Assembly (NCBI RefSeq): GCF_019097595.1
Contig: NC_080710.1
Span: 6,841,780-6,905,779, forward strand
Reading direction: 5' to 3'
Source of the DNA: Hemibagrus wyckioides
Lineage: Eukaryota; Chordata; Actinopteri; Siluriformes; Bagridae
DNA length: 64,000 nucleotides
How positions within the stretch are numbered: position 1 is the stretch's first letter; each line of letters begins with the position of its first letter. The position numbers were made by a program, and so were the translations under genes. The notes beneath the pieces were generated by a model, which saw only the letters and a list, made by a program, of their open reading frames with translations, had not been told where the DNA came from and made no database searches. Below, in pieces: positions 25,271 to 40,200 of this stretch.

Positions 25271-28200
25271 CAGAGAAGCACAATGCAGAGAGCACACTGC
25301 ACTGAGGCAGGAAACGAGCCAGTTCGATGAAAAATGATGAAAGTTGACTATGTTAAGTGAATTTTCACGGAATATCAGCTTTTCCATGATTCATATGATT
25401 TTTTGCACTTTGATGAAAAAAATCATATTTCATATCAAAATTCATTTTTTTTATGATTTTCCTATGTTTATTATGAATTTTGGCATTTTAACGTAAACAA
25501 TCACATTTCATATCATAGTCGACCCCAAACATGTGACAAAAGTCAAAGAAAACTGCCCCATTCAGCTGCACACATGCGATTGTCTGAAAAACCGCTTTCC
25601 CTTGCTCGTAGAGCGCTGAGACTTGCGGAATCGCATTTTCAGCGCCAGAGAAGCACAATGCAGAGAGCACACTGCACTGAGGCAGGAAACGAGCCAGTTC
25701 GATGAAAAATGATGAAAGTTGACTATGTTAAGTGAATTTTCACGGAATATCAGCTTTTCCATGATTCATATGATTTTTTGCACTTTGATGAAAAAAATCA
25801 TATTTCATATCAAAATTCATTTTTTTTATGATTTTCCTATGTTTATTATGAATTTTGGCATTTTAACGTAAACAATCACATTTCATATCATAGTCGACCC
25901 CAAACATGTGACAAAAGTCAAAGAAAACTGCCCCATTCAGCTGCACACATGCGATTGTCTGAAAAACCGCTTTCCCTTGCTCGTAGAGCGCTGAGACTTG
26001 CGGAATCGCATTTTCAGCGCCAGAGAAGCACAATGCAGAGAGCACACTGCACTGAGGCAGGAAACGAGCCAGTTCGATGAAAAATGATGAAAGTTGACTA
26101 TGTTAAGTGAATTTTCACGGAATATCAGCTTTTCCATGATTCATATGATTTTTTGCACTTTGATGAAAAAAATCATATTTCATATCAAAATTCATTTTTT
26201 TTATGATTTTCCTATGTTTATTATGAATTTTGGCATTTTAACGTAAACAATCACATTTCATATCATAGTCGACCCCAAACATGTGACAAAAGTCAAAGAA
26301 AACTGCCCCATTCAGCTGCACACATGCGATTGTCTGAAAAACCGCTTTCCCTTGCTCGTAGAGCGCTGAGACTTGCGGAATCGCATTTTCAGCGCCAGAG
26401 AAGCACAATGCAGAGAGCACACTGCACTGAGGCAGGAAACGAGCCAGTTCGATGAAAAATGATGAAAGTTGACTATGTTAAGTGAATTTTCACGGAATAT
26501 CAGCTTTTCCATGATTCATATGATTTTTTGCACTTTGATGAAAAAAATCATATTTCATATCAAAATTCATTTTTTTTATGATTTTCCTATGTTTATTATG
26601 AATTTTGGCATTTTAACGTAAACAATCACATTTCATATCATAGTCGACCCCAAACATGTGACAAAAGTCAAAGAAAACTGCCCCATTCAGCTGCACACAT
26701 GCGATTGTCTGAAAAACCGCTTTCCCTTGCTCGTAGAGCGCTGAGACTTGCGGAATCGCATTTTCAGCGCCAGAGAAGCACAATGCAGAGAGCACACTGC
26801 ACTGAGGCAGGAAACGAGCCAGTTCGATGAAAAATGATGAAAGTTGACTATGTTAAGTGAATTTTCACGGAATATCAGCTTTTCCATGATTCATATGATT
26901 TTTTGCACTTTGATGAAAAAAATCATATTTCATATCAAAATTCATTTTTTTTATGATTTTCCTATGTTTATTATGAATTTTGGCATTTTAACGTAAACAA
27001 TCACATTTCATATCATAGTCGACCCCAAACACGTGACAAAAGTCAAAGAAAACTGCCCCATTCAGCTGCACACATGCGATTGTCTGAAAAACCGCTTTCC
27101 CTTGCTCGTAGAGCGCTGAGACTTGCGGAATCGCATTTTCAGCGCCAGAGAAGCACAATGCAGAGAGCACACTGCACTGAGGCAGGAAACGAGCCAGTTC
27201 GATGAAAAATGATGAAAGTTGACTATGTTAAGTGAATTTTCACGGAATATCAGCTTTTCCATGATTCATATGATTTTTTGCACTTTGATGAAAAAAATCA
27301 TATTTCATATCAAAATTCATTTTTTTTATGATTTTCCTATGTTTATTATGAATTTTGGCATTTTAACGTAAACAATCACATTTCATATCATAGTCGACCC
27401 CAAACATGTGACAAAAGTCAAAGAAAACTGCCCCATTCAGCTGCACACATGCGATTGTCTGAAAAACCGCTTTCCCTTGCTCGTAGAGCGCTGAGACTTG
27501 CGGAATCGCATTTTCAGCGCCAGAGAAGCACAATGCAGAGAGCACACTGCACTGAGGCAGGAAACGAGCCAGTTCGATGAAAAATGATGAAAGTTGACTA
27601 TGTTAAGTGAATTTTCACGGAATATCAGCTTTTCCATGATTCATATGATTTTTTGCACTTTGATGAAAAAAATCATATTTCATATCAAAATTCATTTTTT
27701 TTATGATTTTCCTATGTTTATTATGAATTTTGGCATTTTAACGTAAACAATCACATTTCATATCATAGTCGACCCCAAACATGTGACAAAAGTCAAAGAA
27801 AACTGCCCCATTCAGCTGCACACATGCGATTGTCTGAAAAACCGCTTTCCCTTGCTCGTAGAGCGCTGAGACTTGCGGAATCGCATTTTCAGCGCCAGAG
27901 AAGCACAATGCAGAGAGCACACTGCACTGAGGCAGGAAACGAGCCAGTTCGATGAAAAATGATGAAAGTTGACTATGTTAAGTGAATTTTCACGGAATAT
28001 CAGCTTTTCCATGATTCATATGATTTTTTGCACTTTGATGAAAAAAATCATATTTCATATCAAAATTCATTTTTTTTATGATTTTCCTATGTTTATTATG
28101 AATTTTGGCATTTTAACGTAAACAATCACATTTCATATCATAGTCGACCCCAAACATGTGACAAAAGTCAAAGAAAACTGCCCCATTCAGCTGCACACAT

Positions 28201-31200
28201 GCGATTGTCTGAAAAACCGCTTTCCCTTGCTCGTAGAGCGCTGAGACTTGCGGAATCGCATTTTCAGCGCCAGAGAAGCACAATGCAGAGAGCACACTGC
28301 ACTGAGGCAGGAAACGAGCCAGTTCGATGAAAAATGATGAAAGTTGACTATGTTAAGTGAATTTTCACGGAATATCAGCTTTTCCATGATTCATATGATT
28401 TTTTGCACTTTGATGAAAAAAATCATATTTCATATCAAAATTCATTTTTTTTATGATTTTCCTATGTTTATTATGAATTTTGGCATTTTAACGTAAACAA
28501 TCACATTTCATATCATAGTCGACCCCAAACATGTGACAAAAGTCAAAGAAAACTGCCCCATTCAGCTGCACACATGCGATTGTCTGAAAAACCGCTTTCC
28601 CTTGCTCGTAGAGCGCTGAGACTTGCGGAATCGCATTTTCAGCGCCAGAGAAGCACAATGCAGAGAGCACACTGCACTGAGGCAGGAAACGAGCCAGTTC
28701 GATGAAAAATGATGAAAGTTGACTATGTTAAGTGAATTTTCACGGAATATCAGCTTTTCCATGATTCATATGATTTTTTGCACTTTGATGAAAAAAATCA
28801 TATTTCATATCAAAATTCATTTTTTTTATGATTTTCCTATGTTTATTATGAATTTTGGCATTTTAACGTAAACAATCACATTTCATATCATAGTCGACCC
28901 CAAACATGTGACAAAAGTCAAAGAAAACTGCCCCATTCAGCTGCACACATGCGATTGTCTGAAAAACCGCTTTCCCTTGCTCGTAGAGCGCTGAGACTTG
29001 CGGAATCGCATTTTCAGCGCCAGAGAAGCACAATGCAGAGAGCACACTGCACTGAGGCAGGAAACGAGCCAGTTCGATGAAAAATGATGAAAGTTGACTA
29101 TGTTAAGTGAATTTTCACGGAATATCAGCTTTTCCATGATTCATATGATTTTTTGCACTTTGATGAAAAAAATCATATTTCATATCAAAATTCATTTTTT
29201 TTATGATTTTCCTATGTTTATTATGAATTTTGGCATTTTAACGTAAACAATCACATTTCATATCATAGTCGACCCCAAACATGTGACAAAAGTCAAAGAA
29301 AACTGCCCCATTCAGCTGCACACATGCGATTGTCTGAAAAACCGCTTTCCCTTGCTCGTAGAGCGCTGAGACTTGCGGAATCGCATTTTCAGCGCCAGAG
29401 AAGCACAATGCAGAGAGCACACTGCACTGAGGCAGGAAACGAGCCAGTTCGATGAAAAATGATGAAAGTTGACTATGTTAAGTGAATTTTCACGGAATAT
29501 CAGCTTTTCCATGATTCATATGATTTTTTGCACTTTGATGAAAAAAATCATATTTCATATCAAAATTCATTTTTTTTATGATTTTCCTATGTTTATTATG
29601 AATTTTGGCATTTTAACGTAAACAATCACATTTCATATCATAGTCGACCCCAAACATGTGACAAAAGTCAAAGAAAACTGCCCCATTCAGCTGCACACAT
29701 GCGATTGTCTGAAAAACCGCTTTCCCTTGCTCGTAGAGCGCTGAGACTTGCGGAATCGCATTTTCAGCGCCAGAGAAGCACAATGCAGAGAGCACACTGC
29801 ACTGAGGCAGGAAACGAGCCAGTTCGATGAAAAATGATGAAAGTTGACTATGTTAAGTGAATTTTCACGGAATATCAGCTTTTCCATGATTCATATGATT
29901 TTTTGCACTTTGATGAAAAAAATCATATTTCATATCAAAATTCATTTTTTTTATGATTTTCCTATGTTTATTATGAATTTTGGCATTTTAACGTAAACAA
30001 TCACATTTCATATCATAGTCGACCCCAAACATGTGACAAAAGTCAAAGAAAACTGCCCCATTCAGCTGCACACATGCGATTGTCTGAAAAACCGCTTTCC
30101 CTTGCTCGTAGAGCGCTGAGACTTGCGGAATCGCATTTTCAGCGCCAGAGAAGCACAATGCAGAGAGCACACTGCACTGAGGCAGGAAACGAGCCAGTTC
30201 GATGAAAAATGATGAAAGTTGACTATGTTAAGTGAATTTTCACGGAATATCAGCTTTTCCATGATTCATATGATTTTTTGCACTTTGATGAAAAAAATCA
30301 TATTTCATATCAAAATTCATTTTTTTTATGATTTTCCTATGTTTATTATGAATTTTGGCATTTTAACGTAAACAATCACATTTCATATCATAGTCGACCC
30401 CAAACATGTGACAAAAGTCAAAGAAAACTGCCCCATTCAGCTGCACACATGCGATTGTCTGAAAAACCGCTTTCCCTTGCTCGTAGAGCGCTGAGACTTG
30501 CGGAATCGCATTTTCAGCGCCAGAGAAGCACAATGCAGAGAGCACACTGCACTGAGGCAGGAAACGAGCCAGTTCGATGAAAAATGATGAAAGTTGACTA
30601 TGTTAAGTGAATTTTCACGGAATATCAGCTTTTCCATGATTCATATGATTTTTTGCACTTTGATGAAAAAAATCATATTTCATATCAAAATTCATTTTTT
30701 TTATGATTTTCCTATGTTTATTATGAATTTTGGCATTTTAACGTAAACAATCACATTTCATATCATAGTCGACCCCAAACATGTGACAAAAGTCAAAGAA
30801 AACTGCCCCATTCAGCTGCACACATGCGATTGTCTGAAAAACCGCTTTCCCTTGCTCGTAGAGCGCTGAGACTTGCGGAATCGCATTTTCAGCGCCAGAG
30901 AAGCACAATGCAGAGAGCACACTGCACTGAGGCAGGAAACGAGCCAGTTCGATGAAAAATGATGAAAGTTGACTATGTTAAGTGAATTTTCACGGAATAT
31001 CAGCTTTTCCATGATTCATATGATTTTTTGCACTTTGATGAAAAAAATCATATTTCATATCAAAATTCATTTTTTTTATGATTTTCCTATGTTTATTATG
31101 AATTTTGGCATTTTAACGTAAACAATCACATTTCATATCATAGTCGACCCCAAACATGTGACAAAAGTCAAAGAAAACTGCCCCATTCAGCTGCACACAT

Positions 31201-34200
31201 GCGATTGTCTGAAAAACCGCTTTCCCTTGCTCGTAGAGCGCTGAGACTTGCGGAATCGCATTTTCAGCGCCAGAGAAGCACAATGCAGAGAGCACACTGC
31301 ACTGAGGCAGGAAACGAGTCAGTTCGATGAAAAATGATGAAAGTTGACTATGTTAAGTGAATTTTCACGGAATATCAGCTTTTCCATGATTCATATGATT
31401 TTTTGCACTTTGATGAAAAAAATCATATTTCATATCAAAATTCATTTTTTTTATGATTTTCCTATGTTTATTATGAATTTTGGCATTTTAACGTAAACAA
31501 TCACATTTCATATCATAGTCGACCCCAAACATGTGACAAAAGTCAAAGAAAACTGCCCCATTCAGCTGCACACATGCGATTGTCTGAAAAACCGCTTTCC
31601 CTTGCTCGTAGAGCGCTGAGACTTGCGGAATCGCATTTTCAGCGCCAGAGAAGCACAATGCAGAGAGCACGCTGCACTGAGGCAGGAAACGAGCCAGTTC
31701 GATGAAAAATGATGAAAGTTGACTATGTTAAGTGAATTTTCACGGAATATCAGCTTTTCCATGATTCATATGATTTTTTGCACTTTGATGAAAAAAATCA
31801 TATTTCATATCAAAATTCATTTTTTTTATGATTTTCCTATGTTTATTATGAATTTTGGCATTTTAACGTAAACAATCACATTTCATATCATAGTCGACCC
31901 CAAACATGTGACAAAAGTCAAAGAAAACTGCCCCATTCAGCTGCACACATGCGATTGTCTGAAAAACCGCTTTCCCTTGCTCGTAGAGCGCTGAGACTTG
32001 CGGAATCGCATTTTCAGCGCCAGAGAAGCACAATGCAGAGAGCACACTGCACTGAGGCAGGAAACGAGCCAGTTCGATGAAAAATGATGAAAGTTGACTA
32101 TGTTAAGTGAATTTTCACGGAATATCAGCTTTTCCATGATTCATATGATTTTTTGCACTTTGATGAAAAAAATCATATTTCATATCAAAATTCATTTTTT
32201 TTATGATTTTCCTATGTTTATTATGAATTTTGGCATTTTAACGTAAACAATCACATTTCATATCATAGTCGACCCCAAACATGTGACAAAAGTCAAAGAA
32301 AACTGCCCCATTCAGCTGCACACATGCGATTGTCTGAAAAACCGCTTTCCCTTGCTCGTAGAGCGCTGAGACTTGCGGAATCGCATTTTCAGCGCCAGAG
32401 AAGCACAATGCAGAGAGCACACTGCACTGAGGCAGGAAACGAGCCAGTTCGATGAAAAATGATGAAAGTTGACTATGTTAAGTGAATTTTCACGGAATAT
32501 CAGCTTTTCCATGATTCATATGATTTTTTGCACTTTGATGAAAAAAATCATATTTCATATCAAAATTCATTTTTTTTATGATTTTCCTATGTTTATTATG
32601 AATTTTGGCATTTTAACGTAAACAATCACATTTCATATCATAGTCGACCCCAAACATGTGACAAAAGTCAAAGAAAACTGCCCCATTCAGCTGCACACAT
32701 GCGATTGTCTGAAAAACCGCTTTCCCTTGCTCGTAGAGCGCTGAGACTTGCGGAATCGCATTTTCAGCGCCAGAGAAGCACAATGCAGAGAGCACACTGC
32801 ACTGAGGCAGGAAACGAGCCAGTTCGATGAAAAATGATGAAAGTTGACTATGTTAAGTGAATTTTCACGGAATATCAGCTTTTCCATGATTCATATGATT
32901 TTTTGCACTTTGATGAAAAAAATCATATTTCATATCAAAATTCATTTTTTTTATGATTTTCCTATGTTTATTATGAATTTTGGCATTTTAACGTAAACAA
33001 TCACATTTCATATCATAGTCGACCCCAAACACGTGACAAAAGTCAAAGAAAACTGCCCCATTCAGCTGCACACATGCGATTGTCTGAAAAACCGCTTTCC
33101 CTTGCTCGTAGAGCGCTGAGACTTGCGGAATCGCATTTTCAGCGCCATAGAAGCACAATGCAGAGAGCACACTGCACTGAGGCAGGAAACGAGCCAGTTC
33201 GATGAAAAATGATGAAAGTTGACTATGTTTATTGAATTTTCATGGAATTTCACTTTTTCCTTGTTTCTAATGAATTTTTGGACTTTGATGAAAAAAATCA
33301 TATTTCATATCAAAATTCATTTTTTTTATGATTTTCCTATGTTTATTATGAATTTTGGCATTTTAACGTAAACAATCACATTTCATATCATAGTCGACCC
33401 CAAACATGTGACAAAAGTCAAAGAAAACTGCCCCATTCAGCTGCACACATGCGATTGTCTGAAAAACCGCTTTCCCTTGCTCGTAGAGCGCTGAGACTTG
33501 CGGAATCGCATTTTCAGCGCCAGAGAAGCACAATGCAGAGAGCACGCTGCACTGAGGCAGGAAACGAGCCAGTTCGATGAAAAATGATGAAAGTTGACTA
33601 TGTTAAGTGAATTTTCACGGAATATCAGCTTTTCCATGATTCATATGATTTTTTGCACTTTGATGAAAAAAATCATATTTCATATCAAAATTCATTTTTT
33701 TTATGATTTTCCTATGTTTATTATGAATTTTGGCATTTTAACGTAAACAATCACATTTCATATCATAGTCGACCCCAAACATGTGACAAAAGTCAAAGAA
33801 AACTGCCCCATTCAGCTGCACACATGCGATTGTCTGAAAAACCGCTTTCCCTTGCTCGTAGAGCGCTGAGACTTGCGGAATCGCATTTTCAGCGCCAGAG
33901 AAGCACAATGCAGAGAGCACACTGCACTGAGGCAGGAAACGAGTCAGTTCGATGAAAAATGATGAAAGTTGACTATGTTAAGTGAATTTTCACGGAATAT
34001 CAGCTTTTCCATGATTCATATGATTTTTTGCACTTTGAAGAAAAAAATCATATTTCATATCAAAATTCATTTTTTTTATGATTTTCCTATGTTTATTATG
34101 AATTTTGGCATTTTAACGTAAACAATCACATTTCATATCATAGTCGACCCCAAACACGTGACAAAAGTCAAAGAAAACTGCCCCATTCAGCTGCACACAT

Positions 34201-37200
34201 GCGATTGTCTGAAAAACCGCTTTCCCTTGCTCGTAGAGCGCTGAGACTTGCGGAATCGCATTTTCAGCGCCAGAGAAGCACAATGCAGAGAGCACGCTGC
34301 ACTGAGGCAGGAAACGAGCCAGTTCGATGAAAAATGATGAAAGTTGACTATGTTAAGTGAATTTTCACGGAATATCAGCTTTTCCATGATTCATATGATT
34401 TTTTGCACTTTGATGAAAAAAATCATATTTCATATCAAAATTCATTTTTTTTATGATTTTCCTATGTTTATTATGAATTTTGGCATTTTAACGTAAACAA
34501 TCACATTTCATATCATAGTCGACCCCAAACATGTGACAAAAGTCAAAGAAAACTGCCCCATTCAGCTGCACACATGCGATTGTCTGAAAAACCGCTTTCC
34601 CTTGCTCGTAGAGCGCTGAGACTTGCGGAATCGCATTTTCAGCGCCAGAGAAGCACAATGCAGAGAGCACACTGCACTGAGGCAGGAAACGAGCCAGTTC
34701 GATGAAAAATGATGAAAGTTGACTATGTTAAGTGAATTTTCACGGAATATCAGCTTTTCCATGATTCATATGATTTTTTGCACTTTGATGAAAAAAATCA
34801 TATTTCATATCAAAATTCATTTTTTTTATGATTTTCCTATGTTTATTATGAATTTTGGCATTTTAACGTAAACAATCACATTTCATATCATAGTCGACCC
34901 CAAACATGTGACAAAAGTCAAAGAAAACTGCCCCATTCAGCTGCACACATGCGATTGTCTGAAAAACCGCTTTCCCTTGCTCGTAGAGCGCTGAGACTTG
35001 CGGAATCGCATTTTCAGCGCCAGAGAAGCACAATGCAGAGAGCACACTGCACTGAGGCAGGAAACGAGCCAGTTCGATGAAAAATGATGAAAGTTGACTA
35101 TGTTAAGTGAATTTTCACGGAATATCAGCTTTTCCATGATTCATATGATTTTTTGCACTTTGATGAAAAAAATCATATTTCATATCAAAATTCATTTTTT
35201 TTATGATTTTCCTATGTTTATTATGAATTTTGGCATTTTAACGTAAACAATCACATTTCATATCATAGTCGACCCCAAACATGTGACAAAAGTCAAAGAA
35301 AACTGCCCCATTCAGCTGCACACATGCGATTGTCTGAAAAACCGCTTTCCCTTGCTCGTAGAGCGCTGAGACTTGCGGAATCGCATTTTCAGCGCCAGAG
35401 AAGCACAATGCAGAGAGCACACTGCACTGAGGCAGGAAACGAGCCAGTTCGATGAAAAATGATGAAAGTTGACTATGTTAAGTGAATTTTCACGGAATAT
35501 CAGCTTTTCCATGATTCATATGATTTTTTGCACTTTGATGAAAAAAATCATATTTCATATCAAAATTCATTTTTTTTATGATTTTCCTATGTTTATTATG
35601 AATTTTGGCATTTTAACGTAAACAATCACATTTCATATCATAGTCGACCCCAAACACGTGACAAAAGTCAAAGAAAACTGCCCCATTCAGCTGCACACAT
35701 GCGATTGTCTGAAAAACCGCTTTCCCTTGCTCGTAGAGCGCTGAGACTTGCGGAATCGCATTTTCAGCGCCAGAGAAGCACAATGCAGAGAGCACACTGC
35801 ACTGAGGCAGGAAACGAGCCAGTTCGATGAAAAATGATGAAAGTTGACTATGTTAAGTGAATTTTCACGGAATATCAGCTTTTCCATGATTCATATGATT
35901 TTTTGCACTTTGATGAAAAAAATCATATTTCATATCAAAATTCATTTTTTTTATGATTTTCCTATGTTTATTATGAATTTTGGCATTTTAACGTAAACAA
36001 TCACATTTCATATCATAGTCGACCCCAAACACGTGACAAAAGTCAAAGAAAACTGCCCCATTCAGCTGCACACATGCGATTGTCTGAAAAACCGCTTTCC
36101 CTTGCTCGTAGAGCGCTGAGACTTGCGGAATCGCATTTTCAGCGCCAGAGAAGCACAATGCAGAGAGCACACTGCACTGAGGCAGGAAACGAGCCAGTTC
36201 GATGAAAAATGATGAAAGTTGACTATGTTAAGTGAATTTTCACGGAATATCAGCTTTTCCATGATTCATATGATTTTTTGCACTTTGATGAAAAAAATCA
36301 TATTTCATATCAAAATTCATTTTTTTTATGATTTTCCTATGTTTATTATGAATTTTGGCATTTTAACGTAAACAATCACATTTCATATCATAGTCGACCC
36401 CAAACATGTGACAAAAGTCAAAGAAAACTGCCCCATTCAGCTGCACACATGCGATTGTCTGAAAAACCGCTTTCCCTTGCTCGTAGAGCGCTGAGACTTG
36501 CGGAATCGCATTTTCAGCGCCAGAGAAGCACAATGCAGAGAGCACACTGCACTGAGGCAGGAAACGAGCCAGTTCGATGAAAAATGATGAAAGTTGACTA
36601 TGTTAAGTGAATTTTCACGGAATATCAGCTTTTCCATGATTCATATGATTTTTTGCACTTTGATGAAAAAAATCATATTTCATATCAAAATTCATTTTTT
36701 TTATGATTTTCCTATGTTTATTATGAATTTTGGCATTTTAACGTAAACAATCACATTTCATATCATAGTCGACCCCAAAATTGTGACAAAAGTCAAAGAA
36801 AACTGCCCCATTCAGCTGCACACATGCGATTGTCTGAAAAACCGCTTTCCCTTGCTCGTAGAGCGCTGAGACTTGCGGAATCGCATTTTCAGCGCCAGAG
36901 AAGCACAATGCAGAGAGCACACTGCACTGAGGCAGGAAACGAGTCAGTTCGATGAAAAATGATGAAAGTTGACTATGTTAAGTGAATTTTCACGGAATAT
37001 CAGCTTTTCCATGATTCATATGATTTTTTGCACTTTGATGAAAAAAATCATATTTCATATCAAAATTCATTTTTTTTATGATTTTCCTATGTTTATTATG
37101 AATTTTGGCATTTTAACGTAAACAATCACATTTCATATCATAGTCGACCCCAAACACGTGACAAAAGTCAAAGAAAACTGCCCCATTCAGCTGCACACAT

Positions 37201-40200
37201 GCGATTGTCTGAAAAACCGCTTTCCCTTGCTCGTAGAGCGCTGAGACTTGCGGAATCGCATTTTCAGCGCCAGAGAAGCACAATGCAGAGAGCACACTGC
37301 ACTGAGGCAGGAAACGAGCCAGTTCGATGAAAAATGATGAAAGTTGACTATGTTTATTGAATTTTCATGGAATTTCACTTTTTCCTTGTTTCTAATGAAT
37401 TTTTGGACTTTGATGAAAAAAATCATATTTCATATCAAAATTCATTTTTTTTATGATTTTCCTATGTTTATTATGAATTTTGGCATTTTAACGTAAACAA
37501 TCACATTTCATATCATAGTCGACCCCAAACATGTGACAAAAGTCAAAGAAAACTGCCCCATTCAGCTGCACACATGCGATTGTCTGAAAAACCGCTTTCC
37601 CTTGCTCGTAGAGCGCTGAGACTTGCGGAATCGCATTTTCAGCGCCAGAGAAGCACAATGCAGAGAGCACGCTGCACTGAGGCAGGAAACGAGCCAGTTC
37701 GATGAAAAATGATGAAAGTTGACTATGTTAAGTGAATTTTCACGGAATATCAGCTTTTCCATGATTCATATGATTTTTTGCACTTTGATGAAAAAAATCA
37801 TATTTCATATCAAAATTCATTTTTTTTATGATTTTCCTATGTTTATTATGAATTTTGGCATTTTAACGTAAACAATCACATTTCATATCATAGTCGACCC
37901 CAAACATGTGACAAAAGTCAAAGAAAACTGCCCCATTCAGCTGCACACATGCGATTGTCTGAAAAACCGCTTTCCCTTGCTCGTAGAGCGCTGAGACTTG
38001 CGGAATCGCATTTTCAGCGCCAGAGAAGCACAATGCAGAGAGCACACTGCACTGAGGCAGGAAACGAGCCAGTTCGATGAAAAATGATGAAAGTTGACTA
38101 TGTTAAGTGAATTTTCACGGAATATCAGCTTTTCCATGATTCATATGATTTTTTGCACTTTGATGAAAAAAATCATATTTCATATCAAAATTCATTTTTT
38201 TTATGATTTTCCTATGTTTATTATGAATTTTGGCATTTTAACGTAAACAATCACATTTCATATCATAGTCGACCCCAAACATGTGACAAAAGTCAAAGAA
38301 AACTGCCCCATTCAGCTGCACACATGCGATTGTCTGAAAAACCGCTTTCCCTTGCTCGTAGAGCGCTGAGACTTGCGGAATCGCATTTTCAGCGCCAGAG
38401 AAGCACAATGCAGAGAGCACACTGCACTGAGGCAGGAAACGAGCCAGTTCGATGAAAAATGATGAAAGTTGACTATGTTAAGTGAATTTTCACGGAATAT
38501 CAGCTTTTCCATGATTCATATGATTTTTTGCACTTTGATGAAAAAAATCATATTTCATATCAAAATTCATTTTTTTTATGATTTTCCTATGTTTATTATG
38601 AATTTTGGCATTTTAACGTAAACAATCACATTTCATATCATAGTCGACCCCAAACATGTGACAAAAGTCAAAGAAAACTGCCCCATTCAGCTGCACACAT
38701 GCGATTGTCTGAAAAACCGCTTTCCCTTGCTCGTAGAGCGCTGAGACTTGCGGAATCGCATTTTCAGCGCCAGAGAAGCACAATGCAGAGAGCACACTGC
38801 ACTGAGGCAGGAAACGAGCCAGTTCGATGAAAAATGATGAAAGTTGACTATGTTAAGTGAATTTTCACGGAATATCAGCTTTTCCATGATTCATATGATT
38901 TTTTGCACTTTGATGAAAAAAATCATATTTCATATCAAAATTCATTTTTTTTATGATTTTCCTATGTTTATTATGAATTTTGGCATTTTAACGTAAACAA
39001 TCACATTTCATATCATAGTCGACCCCAAACATGTGACAAAAGTCAAAGAAAACTGCCCCATTCAGCTGCACACATGCGATTGTCTGAAAAACCGCTTTCC
39101 CTTGCTCGTAGAGCGCTGAGACTTGCGGAATCGCATTTTCAGCGCCAGAGAAGCACAATGCAGAGAGCACGCTGCACTGAGGCAGGAAACGAGCCAGTTC
39201 GATGAAAAATGATGAAAGTTGACTATGTTAAGTGAATTTTCACGGAATATCAGCTTTTCCATGATTCATATGATTTTTTGCACTTTGATGAAAAAAATCA
39301 TATTTCATATCAAAATTCATTTTTTTTATGATTTTCCTATGTTTATTATGAATTTTGGCATTTTAACGTAAACAATCACATTTCATATCATAGTCGACCC
39401 CAAACATGTGACAAAAGTCAAAGAAAACTGCCCCATTCAGCTGCACACATGCGATTGTCTGAAAAACCGCTTTCCCTTGCTCGTAGAGCGCTGAGACTTG
39501 CGGAATCGCATTTTCAGCGCCAGAGAAGCACAATGCAGAGAGCACACTGCACTGAGGCAGGAAACGAGCCAGTTCGATGAAAAATGATGAAAGTTGACTA
39601 TGTTAAGTGAATTTTCACGGAATATCAGCTTTTCCATGATTCATATGATTTTTTGCACTTTGATGAAAAAAATCATATTTCATATCAAAATTCATTTTTT
39701 TTATGATTTTCCTATGTTTATTATGAATTTTGGCATTTTAACGTAAACAATCACATTTCATATCATAGTCGACCCCAAACACGTGACAAAAGTCAAAGAA
39801 AACTGCCCCATTCAGCTGCACACATGCGATTGTCTGAAAAACCGCTTTCCCTTGCTCGTAGAGCGCTGAGACTTGCGGAATCGCATTTTCAGCGCCAGAG
39901 AAGCACAATGCAGAGAGCACACTGCACTGAGGCAGGAAACGAGCCAGTTCGATGAAAAATGATGAAAGTTGACTATGTTAAGTGAATTTTCACGGAATAT
40001 CAGCTTTTCCATGATTCATATGATTTTTTGCACTTTGATGAAAAAAATCATATTTCATATCAAAATTCATTTTTTTTATGATTTTCCTATGTTTATTATG
40101 AATTTTGGCATTTTAACGTAAACAATCACATTTCATATCATAGTCGACCCCAAACAGGTGACAAAAGTCAAAGAAAACTGCCCCATTCAGCTGCACACAT

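Noticed and set aside
25220..25340. tRNA-like stretch in the core (gtagagcgctgagac followed by gttcgatg)
   Set aside because: The two boxes are about 100 bp apart, the A box lacks the TGGC start, and no cloverleaf forms. The inverted repeat explains the sequence better. A tRNA-derived origin cannot be excluded but is not supported.
25300..25360. CENP-B box in the satellite (ttcg within gttcgatgaaaaatg)
   Set aside because: Only the TTCG half fits; the required CGGG half is absent in this orientation and no complete match was seen on the other strand.
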